Shown here in pieces: positions 1-8,304 of a stretch of 64,000 nucleotides of DNA (position 1 is the first letter of the stretch; each line of letters opens with the position of its first letter). The stretch is from Halichondria panicea (Eukaryota > Porifera > Demospongiae > Suberitida > Halichondriidae): assembly GCF_963675165.1 (NCBI RefSeq), contig NC_087381.1, forward strand, positions 4,651,378 through 4,715,377, written 5' to 3'. Made by a program: the position numbers and the translations under genes. A model generated the notes under the pieces. That model was not told where the DNA came from. It ran no database searches and saw only the letters and a list, made by a program, of their open reading frames with translations.

Positions 1-248
1 TCTGGCTTAAATACAACAAACTCGTTCGTATACCTAACAGAATTTGATAGAGACAGGGAAATCCTCAATGCATTCCAAAACTTGTAACACAAGTACACAA
101 GACAAACCATCGATATTTGATACCATGAGGTACTTTATCTCTCAACTTACGATCGGCAATTGCTGGTGCTGTACAGGTGTCGGCCAGTTTTTATACGCTT
201 GCATGATTTTAAACACTCTGGATGAAAGTTGTTAGTTGATTGCTAGAT

Positions 249-956
249 TTACCTAAAGCCTTTAGAACATTTTGGCAATAGTGTAGCTGCTGTCATAACC
301 TCCTTCACAAACCGTAGTTCTCCAAGCTGGCTGTCAGGATCATTTGAAGGAATTGCCTGGATCATACTGTATGTACGTACGCATGCACTGTAAGCTTGTG
401 TTCCGTGTACTTGTTGTAGCAAGACTCCATTAATTAATTCCTTCAAAAGAAAAACAAGAGTAAGCCCAGAGAGGTCCCAACTCTTCGACAGTGGACGCAA
501 GGTGCAGAAGCGTGTGTACATTGATGGTCATATGTCGCTCGCCATAAAAACGGCCATACTTTTTGCAAAAAATATCTAAGCATGTCTTGCCCATAGATAA
601 ATCCGAAGGAGTTATGGATTCGCTCACAAAAATCTGCATCGCTACAACAAATAGTGCGTAATGATTAAAATAGTCTGGTGGTAAAACTCCAAATAGAATT
701 GGCAGAGAATAGTACAGCATAAATGATCGGTATTCTGATGCGCTTTCTATCTACGAGTGGTCGTGGACACCGTGATAACTCACATGGACCTTGTATACCA
801 GTCATTCGTCTATCGATCAAGCCTATCAAAGCATTGACACTATATTCCTCATTTTTGTGTTCTGGATTGAGCCACAAAGCAAGCAAAGCACGTGTAACCC
901 CGAGGAGACACCCATGCATATAGTCTATACCAGTACCTTTAATGATGTCAAAATTG
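249..956 (-). pseudogene. EnSpm/CACTA-like transposase, C-terminal part, frameshifted
   Basis: Minus-strand fragment read from about 956 down to 249. Family hallmarks in order are GIDYMHGCLLGVTRALL, then SRCPRPL, then LYYSLPILFGVLPPDYFNH, then GPLWAYSCFSFEGIN and LLQQVHGTQ. These match the second half of the Tnp2/DUF4218-type transposase family of animal EnSpm/CACTA-like elements, whose products would cut and paste the element in the nucleus. Two breaks are visible. One is near 735-755, where the frame changes between RCPRPLVDRK and ASEYRSFMLYY. The other is near 430-437, where an extra TAAT in ATTAATTAATGG creates a stop in the FEGINGV motif. The upstream coding part is separated by the inserted element at 957-1746. 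It is a dead copy. The superfamily label is from motif memory only. Confidence 0.7.
948..956. repeat. 9 bp target-site duplication, left
   Basis: TCAAAATTG here is repeated exactly at 1747-1755, on the other side of the inserted element. It marks the insertion into the transposase pseudogene. Confidence 0.85.
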
Positions 957-1746
957 TAGCCTCGTTCCCAGGCCTTACTTTTTCTTGCTGTTGTCACTGT
1001 TCATCCATAAATCATAGAAAGACATAGTGAGGCAGCAAAGAAAGAAATGGGCGTACAGTTAAGAAAAAGTAAGGCCTGGTTTGGGAAATCGCGTGATCCA
1101 CAAGGATTTTTATGAACGTGGGCGATATGTAGCCCACAATCGTGACGTAGGTATTCTCCCACGCATTCAGAGTTTTAATAAAACTGTACTGAGACAACCA
1201 CCAAGCTGTGCTGCAAGTCAGATCAGAGAACCAGCGTGGCCAGCTCTGGTGGCAGTAGCTACCTGCTATATGATAATGATGACTAAGCTATTCTTGATCT
1301 AACCTGTATAGACTATAGCATGTAGAAAGACACAAGAAAAGGTGATAGTAGTCTGATAGAATAGGATAGAATCTGAACACACAATCTAGACTAGTAGATC
1401 ATCTAGCTAAGCCTAAGGTATAGCTAGCTCTAGTGCTTGCAAACTTCCAGTTCCAAGTCCATGTCCAGCTTGCTGCAGGCAAAGTTTTATTAGTCATAGA
1501 TCTCTGCGTGGGCAGTCCAACATCTCTAGCTCAGCATGCCCACGCTCATTTTCACCCTTCTACCACCCTTCTACCCTCACGCGACTTCCCGATACAGGCT
1601 CTCCTTTTTCCTAACTTTACGTCTATTTCTTTCTTTATTCCTCCAATTAATACCGTATTTTATCTCATTGAACGATTAATACAGTATTTTATCTTATTGA
1701 ACGATTGTGATAAAGAACAGAAAAAGGAGAGCCTGTGTAGAGGCTA
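957..1746 (+). mobile_element. Non-autonomous DNA element, copy A (9 bp TSD)
   Basis: A 790 bp element begins TAGCCTCGTTCCCAGGCC and ends with CCTGTGTAGAGGCTA. The inverted termini share TAGCCTC. It is flanked by the 9 bp duplication TCAAAATTG. Each end is itself a hairpin: about 966-1079 pairs CCAGGCCTTACTTTTTCTT with AAGAAAAAGTAAGGCCTGG, and about 1600-1740 pairs AGGCTCTCCTTTTTC with GAAAAAGGAGAGCCT. A closely similar copy in opposite orientation lies at 18629-19392. The 178-codon open frame inside (1433-1969) runs past the element end and is not conserved as protein. A 9 bp duplication suggests MULE- or Merlin-type transposition, which is inference. Confidence 0.8.
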
Positions 1747-1898
1747 TCAAAATTGTGTAAGCAGTTATATCAAGATGGTCCAAGCACTCCGTGTCGAGTT
1801 TTTCCGGTTTCCGTTAGGTACTTTGCATCTTCAATGGTGTCGTCCTGATTGGCCCAGACGGATCTCCTTCATTGTATGGATATACATGTGTTCTCCTG

Positions 1899-2243
1899 TT
1901 AGGTCCTATTGTAAACGTATTTCCGGCATTTTGAACAGCTCCATTGAAGTTTTAAACGATGCATTTTAGCCGGTAGGTCACATGTACCAGCTAAGAGAAC
2001 GACGTTGACTTGCCATATGCTTTCACTACTATACCGTAGTATCGACAATGTCTTTTGGAATGGCCTCAAAAACAACTTCATATTTTGCTTAATAGAACTA
2101 AACCACATTCCTGCTAAGATGATGTTTTGCCATTTCATTCTGAGCGTGTAAGGAAGTTCACTTATTACAAAGAAGAGTGATGATTTAAATACTGGAACAC
2201 CATCAGTATTCCAGAGCAATGAGATATTAGATGCCTTAGACAA
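1899..2243 (-). pseudogene. EnSpm/CACTA-like transposase, central part
   Basis: Minus-strand segment carrying ISLLWNTDGVPVFKSS, ISELPYTLRMKWQNIILAGMWF and LLAGTCDLPAKMHRLKLQW followed by SCSKC. These are the catalytic-core hallmarks of animal Tnp2-like EnSpm/CACTA transposases (NTDG, ILAG, GTCDLPA). The N-terminal piece (2253-2912) and C-terminal piece (249-956) are in the correct order on the same strand, so all three are one decayed gene. After CSKC the frame runs to a stop at 1899, about 150 bp before the inserted element. Confidence 0.7.
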
Positions 2244-2252
2244 AAATTTTCC

Positions 2253-2912
2253 TTAGCCAAACCTTACCTTTCTCTGGTCTTGCTCTGGTCTTGGACGTGT
2301 AAATCTATGCCTGACCCTTTGAAGAAATCCGGGCTGGCTGTATTTTTCTTGAACTTGTTTCTCCAAAGGAAGTCGAACAAAATACGATATATCAGCAATG
2401 GAACTGAACACCTGGTCACAAACCAAATTTGGGCATGATCTTACACCGTCAGGTTCGTCAATAGGATTCTGACAGGACGGACAACGAATGATGTCAGATT
2501 GTTTTATGTTCAGGTACTTGTAAAACTTGTAGAGACTTGTTGGGAAGATATTCGATGGAAGTATCAGTGCATTCACCAGAGCTTCATTTGATATTAATTT
2601 TTGTGATTAATCACAAAAGCTAGAATAAGTACCAATGCTACGTGTAGTGAGATTGAGGTACCTGGATAGAGGGCTTCATCGAGATTAGCGGTTTTCGTTT
2701 CAGCATTACTGGAAGCTTTATCAACACCTGCCATGGGGTTCAGTTTCTGTCTCATGAACTTGCTCGAGCTCAGATGTTTGTATGCGAACAGTGTCAGACT
2801 CAGCGGTATCAACCTCGGTTGCTTGTGTGGGAACAATATTTGAAGCTGTTTCTGCTGCGTCAATTGCGTTTTTCGTCGTCGTGATCACTTTCTGATGATA
2901 TTGCAGCAGCAA
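2253..2912 (-). pseudogene. EnSpm/CACTA-like transposase, N-terminal part
   Basis: Minus-strand N-terminal region. An acidic leader (residues such as TEVDTAESDTVRIQ) is followed by ALYPGTSISLHVALVLILAFVI, typical of the start of the animal Tnp2-like family. A frame change near 2590 leads into LPSNIFPTSLYKFYKYLN, and then a zinc-ribbon-like CPSC-x18-C-x4-C cluster. The leader and ALYPG segments are also in different frames near 2720-2860, so at least two breaks are present. The codons on either side of each break still follow the family order, which points to decay rather than splicing. Confidence 0.6.
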
Positions 2913-3683
2913 TCAGCTATATAGTATTGGGAGTGGGAAAGTGATAACTATTACGCTGCGTCGCATAAATTATAGTGCATAAAAAAGTCAGTCATAATTA
3001 TTTTATATCAGAATTTACCATTTTCACTAAGGCCAAGCCATTTCTTTGTGGTTCGGGGCATTCCTTCAAGAGGATTGTCATCCTTAAGGTACAAGTTGTA
3101 TCGTGGCCTTTTCTTTGTTTGTGGAGCGTTTTCCATGTCTATCTACAGTGTAGCTATATATACGTAGCTAGCTTGCAGTCTCTGTTTTTTGAAGGTGTGC
3201 AGTGACATAATAACTATGTACATTATGTACATATGTATGCATGGTAACTGTATCATGCAAGCAAGGCAGCTGCACTTCTTTTGAGCTTGCAGCTGTCTCA
3301 ATTTTGAATCTCTTGCATAGCGAGCTAGCTATAGCTATATCTATCGAAGGTTTCTTACAGCTTTGCTCTTTTAGAGTGGACAGTGGACAAAACATTAAGT
3401 GTTTTACCTGTCACTTGCATAGTAAAAGGTTCAAGCTGCTCCAAGGGAGAGCTAGTTCAGGCAAATTTCCAAAAGAAAACTTATGAAGCTCTTAATCTTG
3501 AAATTGGTGAGTTTGTATGTTTGTTTAGTACTATTTTGTATTTGGCTTCCTAGCTGTTCATGCATGTAGCACATAGTAAACAATGGTACATTGTATATGT
3601 CACACATGTATAGTGAACAATGACATAGTTATGGTACAAAATTAGTAATTTGAGGGTAATAATAATAATTAATTAATATACAC
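2913..3683. other. No gene recognised
   Basis: AT-rich stretch. Short open frames on both strands show no family motif and no paired splice signals. The stretch just upstream of 3684 (about 3650-3683) is ATTAAT-rich and ends in a CACAG that could be a splice acceptor for the next feature. Confidence 0.5.
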
Positions 3684-4226
3684 AGGTGGAAAAAAGAACT
3701 CATAACAACAGCTAAAGAGCTAACTAAAAAACCAAACAACATACCGATAGTTGAAGTTCCTTCAGCCATTGAAGAGAAGAGAAAAAAACGTGCTGAGAAG
3801 GCTTCAAAAGACCTGTCAAAAAGAACTACTGAAAAGTCGCTGAAATTCGAAGAGTTGTCGAAAACGAAAGTGGAAACAGTAGTGACAGCGATCAGAGTGA
3901 AAGAGATATTGAAAGAGATATTTCACTACGTGACAAAGAACCAAGATTTTACCGTGGCTATCCACCATACAACCCAGCACTTCAACAACATCGATACTAC
4001 AGCCTCAGAGCAGTTTAGCTTGGGGGAAAGTCACCAGCACTTCAACAACATCGATACTACAGCCTCAGAGCAGTTTAGCTTGGGGGAAAGTCAGTCGAGT
4101 CAAACGATGTTACTCTCCATCGTCACAAAATTAACAGAGCGAGTAGAAGAGCTAGAAAAACGTGGATCAACTCACTCAACCGGTAATTATAATTATATTA
4201 ACAATATAATTATAAACGCCTCATGA
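3684..4226 (+). pseudogene. Exon-like remnant of an unrecognised, probably mobile-element gene
   Basis: After an acceptor-like ACACAG the reading frame gives a lysine-rich stretch (ELTKKPNNIPIVEVPSAIEE, then KRKKRAEKASKDLSKRTTEK). The most protein-like continuation is then in another frame (SDQSERDIERDISLRDKEPR, then FYRGYPPYNPALQQHRYY), which stops inside the tandem repeat. The first frame continues to a heptad-like LTKLTERVEELEKR near 4120-4165. Either a frameshift in the GAAAAG run near 3830 split the gene, or one frame is chance. Further exon-like pieces lie downstream: a cysteine-rich piece at about 4380-4480, and GYLQTNLYPDTAINNGKFN at 4553-4690. A gag-like origin is possible. I do not recognise the family. 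Confidence 0.35.
3975..4093 (+). repeat. 60 bp tandem duplication
   Basis: Two head-to-tail copies, 3975-4034 and 4035-4093, starting CAGCACTTCAACAACATCG and identical until the last base. The period of 60 keeps reading frame and would duplicate 20 residues in the surrounding exon-like remnant. Perfect identity indicates a very recent event. Confidence 0.9.
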
Positions 4227-4765
4227 TCATGCATGCATCTCTTGCATGAATTTTGAATTGAATGTAACCCATGATTTGTTCATTATAGGAGAGCGTCACT
4301 ATCCCTAAGTGCAGGGCAACAGGCAACTCTAAAGTGCCTTAGTAGCTCGGGCTACACTTAGAGAAAAATATTGGCGATGGTGTTCGACGATATGGAGCTC
4401 GCCCAGATGTGTGCTGTTGGCAAAGTGGGGGCCAAAAATACCCCTATGAGAAAAGAAGGTTTGGGTGCCCTAAAAGGCTAGCTTTGACACTATCTACAGA
4501 TCGAGTAAATACAAGTTTTCATTAATTAAAGAATGTATTTTATCGTCATACAGGTTATCTTCAAACAAATCTCTACCCCGATACTGCAATCAATAATGGC
4601 AAATTTAACGCAGTTGCAGCGCTTGCAGTGGGGTGGGGCTCGGAGAGGCCCGAGCTCTGCACCTGCATCTGCAGTTACAACTGACTGAACTCATGTATAC
4701 ACAGTATATCATCCAATAATATCATGTATATGTGGTTTCCATGGTGACAACTTTCTCAAATGGTA

Positions 4766-5000
4766 TGTATGCAGGATATGAGTATCATGCACGCTAAATA
4801 CGTGTCATATACGTGCAATATGAAAGCACCAATCATATTAGGCATGTATGTAGCATGCGTGCACCATTTGTATTACACGCATGGTGCACATATGCAGGAT
4901 ATGAGTATCATGCATGCTCAATATGTAATATACGTGCGATATGAAAGCACCAATCATGTTAGGCATGTATGTAGCATGCGTGCATTACATGTGTGCTGCA
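4766..5000 (+). repeat. Two diverged 123 bp tandem copies
   Basis: GCAGGATATGAGTATCATGC starts near 4771 and again near 4894. The following sequence (GAAAGCACCAATCAT, GGCATGTATGTAGCATGCGT) recurs at the same spacing. The 146-codon open frame across it has no family resemblance and is a by-product of the repeat. Confidence 0.8.
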
Positions 5001-5245
5001 CACATGCTATAAACCGTGTGCAGCACACAAGCTTAAAATACGAGCAGCACACAAGCGGCTACACACACGTGCAGCACACGTACCACAGCTCTAACAAAAG
5101 CATCTATCCTGCACTCGTCCCACGCCTATGTCCAAAATACACCATGCAGCACGCCAGCAGCACACATGCTTATCAATTGCCAGATATGTGCAAGATGTGA
5201 GTGCACGTGTGCTGCTAGTATGTGCCACACGTGTGCTGCTCACAT
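4985..5245. repeat. Cluster of GTGTGCTGC / GCAGCACAC motifs
   Basis: About eight copies of the 9-mer GTGTGCTGC or its complement occur within 260 bp in both orientations, often extended to GTGCAGCACAC or CACGTGTGCTGC. The cluster adjoins the 123 bp tandem copies and may have grown from them. Confidence 0.65.
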
Positions 5246-5516
5246 CGCATTTTTGTAAAGGATACAACTCTTTATGCTTGTTAGTAAGAGTTTTGTAATA
5301 GCTCTCCACATCTTCTTCCTGTTCCTGTCTCTTCCCACTCCCCTTGTCACTATCTCGCTTTTTTTTCTTCGCTGGTGGCGGCTCTAGTTCAACAGCCTCA
5401 TCACACCACAAAGTTATTGCACAGCCACTCGGAAACTTCTTGTACATAACTTTTATATCGTCAGAGGTAACTAACCAAACTTTGCTGGTCTCAAAATACC
5501 CAACTGTGATGGACTA
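5240..5516 (-). pseudogene. Exon-like fragment, unrecognised
   Basis: On the minus strand an acceptor-like CATCACAG (about 5510) precedes an open frame reading VGYFETSKVWLVTSDDIKVM, then YKKFPSGCAITLWCDEA. A lysine/acidic stretch follows (EPPPAKKKKRDSDKGSGKRQ), then YYKTLTNKHKELYPLQ. After that the frame runs into the GCAGCACAC repeat cluster with no clear donor. The composition is protein-like and the KHKELYPLQ ending resembles domesticated or mobile-element genes I have seen in sponges and cnidarians, but I cannot name it. Alone it is a fragment. Confidence 0.35.
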
Positions 5517-5519
5517 ATG

Positions 5520-5895
5520 AGAAAAAAATCTGATTTTAAGTATGTACAGATGTAATGGAATGTACAGATATAATGGAATGTACATATCTATATTTATAGA
5601 CTCTATTTTTAGACTGTGGATCTCAGATAAGTCTGAGTCACATGTGTTTTTTTGTCAGTTCTCTCAATTTATTGATTTTATTAAAATGATCATGAGAGTT
5701 CTCAACCGATAGACACTTAAAATATAGGCTGTTGCTAGTCTAGCCTATCAGTCTATCACACCAACATTAAAGTCAGCAGAAGTTGGGACTTGATCCTTGA
5801 ATTCTTCCATTAATTGAGCAGAAGTAATGAATAACAGAGTCCGTTTTTTCATAGGGTTTATTATCTTAACTTTATATGTGTACGGTGAACCTTGG
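5520..5895. other. No gene recognised
   Basis: AT-rich sequence with a short near-direct repeat (ATGGAATGTACAGATATAA-like at 5553-5585) and no coding signal that I trust. Confidence 0.5.
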
Positions 5896-6156
5896 TAGAC
5901 GGGCGTGGCCCGCCTCCAAAAAGGGAGACGGGTTGCAGCCCTATCTAGCATTCGTTCTTGCTGCAAAAAAACATGCAGCACCGATCTTGCAGACTGCCTA
6001 CATTACGTAAGCAGTTTGCATTCAGGAATGCATATGCACCAATCAGATTGTATAACCCTTACGTAATGCATTTTTGTTGGCTTGCGATGCAGCAGAACGA
6101 ATGCTAGATAGGGCTGTAACCCGTCTCCCTTTTTGGAGGCGGGCCACGCCCATCTA
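5896..6156. mobile_element. MITE with about 75 bp terminal inverted repeats, TA target
   Basis: The left arm TAGACGGGCGTGGCCCGCC pairs with the right arm GGCGGGCCACGCCCATCTA. Pairing continues inward through AAAAAGGGAGACGGGTT and CCCTATCTAGCATTCGTTC for about 75 bp. Both ends lie at TA, fitting Tc1/mariner-type insertion. ACCTTGG also occurs directly outside both ends (5887-5895 and 6159-6165), so a 7 bp duplication is an alternative reading. Confidence 0.8.
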
Positions 6157-6402
6157 GTACCTTGGCTTGCTGTCATGCACGGTCACCGGTCCTGACCTGG
6201 ACGTGGACAAGACTTGAACGGAAATACAAGATCCAGCATTAGATTGAGAGTTCTGGGGCCGGGGCTCCCTGCTTTGATTCATTAGCTGAGCTACAAATCC
6301 TGGACTTAACACATTGAGTGCTGCTCTACAAGCCATTTTTCCACTTGGTGATCAGGTGATTTAAACTGCGCATGTGCATACTGGTTAAACGAGCATGCTG
6401 AC

Positions 6403-6410
6403 TATAAAAG
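6403..6410 (+). promoter_or_regulatory. TATA box upstream of the small gene
   Basis: TATAAAAG sits about 185 bp upstream of the ATG at 6592, with TGCGCATGTGCA (NRF1-like) at 6367-6378. The surrounding module (TAAACGAGCATG, GCCGTGGGC, CCGGAAG) recurs in opposite orientation at about 8060-8160. Confidence 0.45.
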
Positions 6411-6591
6411 GGCGTGCCGTGGGCAGCTCCGACCGGAAGCAACCAAAAAATGACAAAATGGCAACAATGAATATTCTTGAGTCTTGCAAAAAGACGCCCT
6501 TGACAGTTATAATGCACATTCTTTACATTTTTACATTCTTCTTTTGATACGCCTTCTTCCGCTCTCTCACGAGATAGTAGACACAACAAAA

Positions 6592-7764
6592 ATGGCTGTC
6601 AAAAGTTTATTTCAAGAAGCGAAGAAGTCTGTTCTCAACCTCCTACTGGGGGTTCCACAGGAGCTAAAGTTCGAGACTGAAGATACCAAGCAAGTCTTTG
6701 TAGGTTTAATTGACAGTGATAAGCGTTGTCTTGCTGCCAGACATCCATTGGCCCAGCATGAGGATCTGACAAACTGATGCTGATGTGGACATAAATAACT
6801 CAAGTAAGTAGTCCATAGGTCTATAGTAAAGTTAGTAGTCTAGTATAAAGTAATGTGACTTCATCAACCTGCGAACGCTTTTTCGCTTTTTAACATTTGC
6901 ATTTCATTTTACGGATAAAGTAGTACGAACAGGAGAGTTGAAAGTCTGTAGGGAAGGACCTTTGTATCAATATCTATTTGCAGTTTGTTCGTTTATATAT
7001 ACAGTCATTATGCCTCAGTTGGGCATGCGCAAGATATACGGTAGTGTGTCTGTGTGTGTGTAGATCGACTGTTACAGCTGCTCGATGATAATGAAGAGTT
7101 TCTGTATAATTATTGTAGGCTGCTAATCATAATTATTAATTTTCTTGAATTGCAATTAGTTGGGTTTGCAAAATAATGCTTATGATTATGTTTGCTTACT
7201 TTGAAAGCTAGTACAACTTGTGTGTAGCAAAATAGGGGAACAACGAGAGAATAAAGTAAAATAAAAAGAATTAAGCATTATCCGCCATGGCCGATGAATC
7301 CATCTAAAATGTAAATTATATGTACAGTGTATTCATTAATAATGGTACTGCATGTAGCTTCATTGCCTACACCGAGACACCGAGGCATCATCACCCTTTC
7401 AGTAACATTCATTTTTTTCTCAGGTCGCGTTGAAGACGCTTTGAAGGACTGCGACTGCCTTTGCTTGTTGACAGTCTCCCTGGGTACACCATCAATCTAT
7501 GTAGAAAATGTAAGTATTAAGTATTACTTCTCAGTGTATCTAGCAATTATCCTATTATATCCCTAGCTCTTTGCTGGGGAGAGGAGGGCCTCACTGTCTG
7601 GTGGCATGCACTCCACTTGCCCTATTAAAATGGTAGTAAAGAATTTGTTTGATATAGATGTACTGATATTCATATAAATTCTTTTTCAGAATCGAACTTT
7701 CGATGAATTTCCACAATGGCATATTTTCAATGCCGTCTATTATGCAAGAAAGCAAGCTTCCTAA
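6592..7764 (+). CDS. Possible small three-exon gene, unknown function, exon 1 frameshift
   Basis: Exon 1 starts at ATG 6592 (MAVKSLFQEAKKSVLN...) and reaches a strong donor CTCAA|GTAAGT at 6804. Exon 2 is 7424-7509, between TTTTTTTCTCAG and GAAAAT|GTAAGT. Exon 3 is 7690-7764, after TTTTTCAG and ending in TAA. Exon 2 to 3 phases agree. Exon 1 to 2 phases agree only if the frame after HEDLT is shifted by one, because the literal frame stops at 6774. So exon 1 has either a one-base loss in the ACAAAC run or a different end. The protein would be about 120 residues with no recognised domain. The opposite strand over exon 3 is also open, so this call is tentative. Confidence 0.35.
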
Positions 7765-8207
7765 CTCTTCCACAACGTTCCCTGGACTGTAGCTGACCTG
7801 GAGCTGAAAAGATTCCTTTATTGTGCATAGCCTTTTGCTGTATCTATTCATAAAGTATTTTGTCAGCCATTATGATAATCATTAATTTTTTTGTTTTTTT
7901 GTTTCTGCTTCTGGTAAAAAAGAAAAACTACCAAGAATGTATTTCCTTTCCCTTTGTGTATATTTTTGAGTGTTCACAGTGTGTAGCGAATGGGTTCTGA
8001 GCGCTTTTGCGCAAGAGAAAAAAAGAGCTCGTTACTAAGGCTTGAATGGAAATTTTGGGGTCAAAGGTCGCGCCCACGGCAGCTCTTTTTATACTCAAAA
8101 CTCGCTCCGAGTTCCGGAAGTTGCTAATCCGGTAATTAAAGCCAACATGCTCGTTTAAAAGTTCATGTTGCAAGACTCTACCCTGTATCACGAGACTGAG
8201 TGCCTTT
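7765..8207. other. Intergenic; possible minus-strand promoter
   Basis: No plus-strand gene. On the minus strand TATAAAAAG at about 8087-8095 with GCCGTGGGC, TTCCGGAA and TTAAACGAGCATG forms a module resembling the one at 6385-6445. A minus open frame (7591-7851) lies downstream of it, but I could not tie it to a family. Confidence 0.35.
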
Positions 8208-8210
8208 TCT

Positions 8211-8236
8211 GCGCATGCGTATAATTGTTTTGGCGG
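8211..8236 (+). promoter_or_regulatory. NRF1-like and E2F-like sites upstream of the CDCA7-like gene
   Basis: GCGCATGCGT (8211-8220) matches the palindromic NRF1 consensus. TTTTGGCGG (8228-8236) resembles an E2F site. Both lie 70-95 bp upstream of the start codon at 8305. E2F control would fit the cell-cycle regulation known for vertebrate CDCA7; this is inferred from motif only. Confidence 0.4.
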
Positions 8237-8304
8237 TGTTTTGCCAGCAAAGATAACTGGTGACGTTTTTTTTTAATAGTGTTGTTTGCCATAGTAGTTT
8301 TACA

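Noticed and set aside
1433-1969. 178-codon plus open frame
   Set aside because: It spans the end of a transposon and the host transposase in antisense. Its counterpart at 18665-18940 is shorter and the protein is not conserved.
4760-5200. 146-codon plus open frame
   Set aside because: Created by tandem repeats; no protein-like composition.
6190-6300. tRNA-like A-box (TAGCTCAGCTAATGA) and B-box-like (GTTCAAGTC) on the minus strand
   Set aside because: The boxes are about 80 bp apart and no cloverleaf can be drawn, so I do not call a tRNA or SINE.
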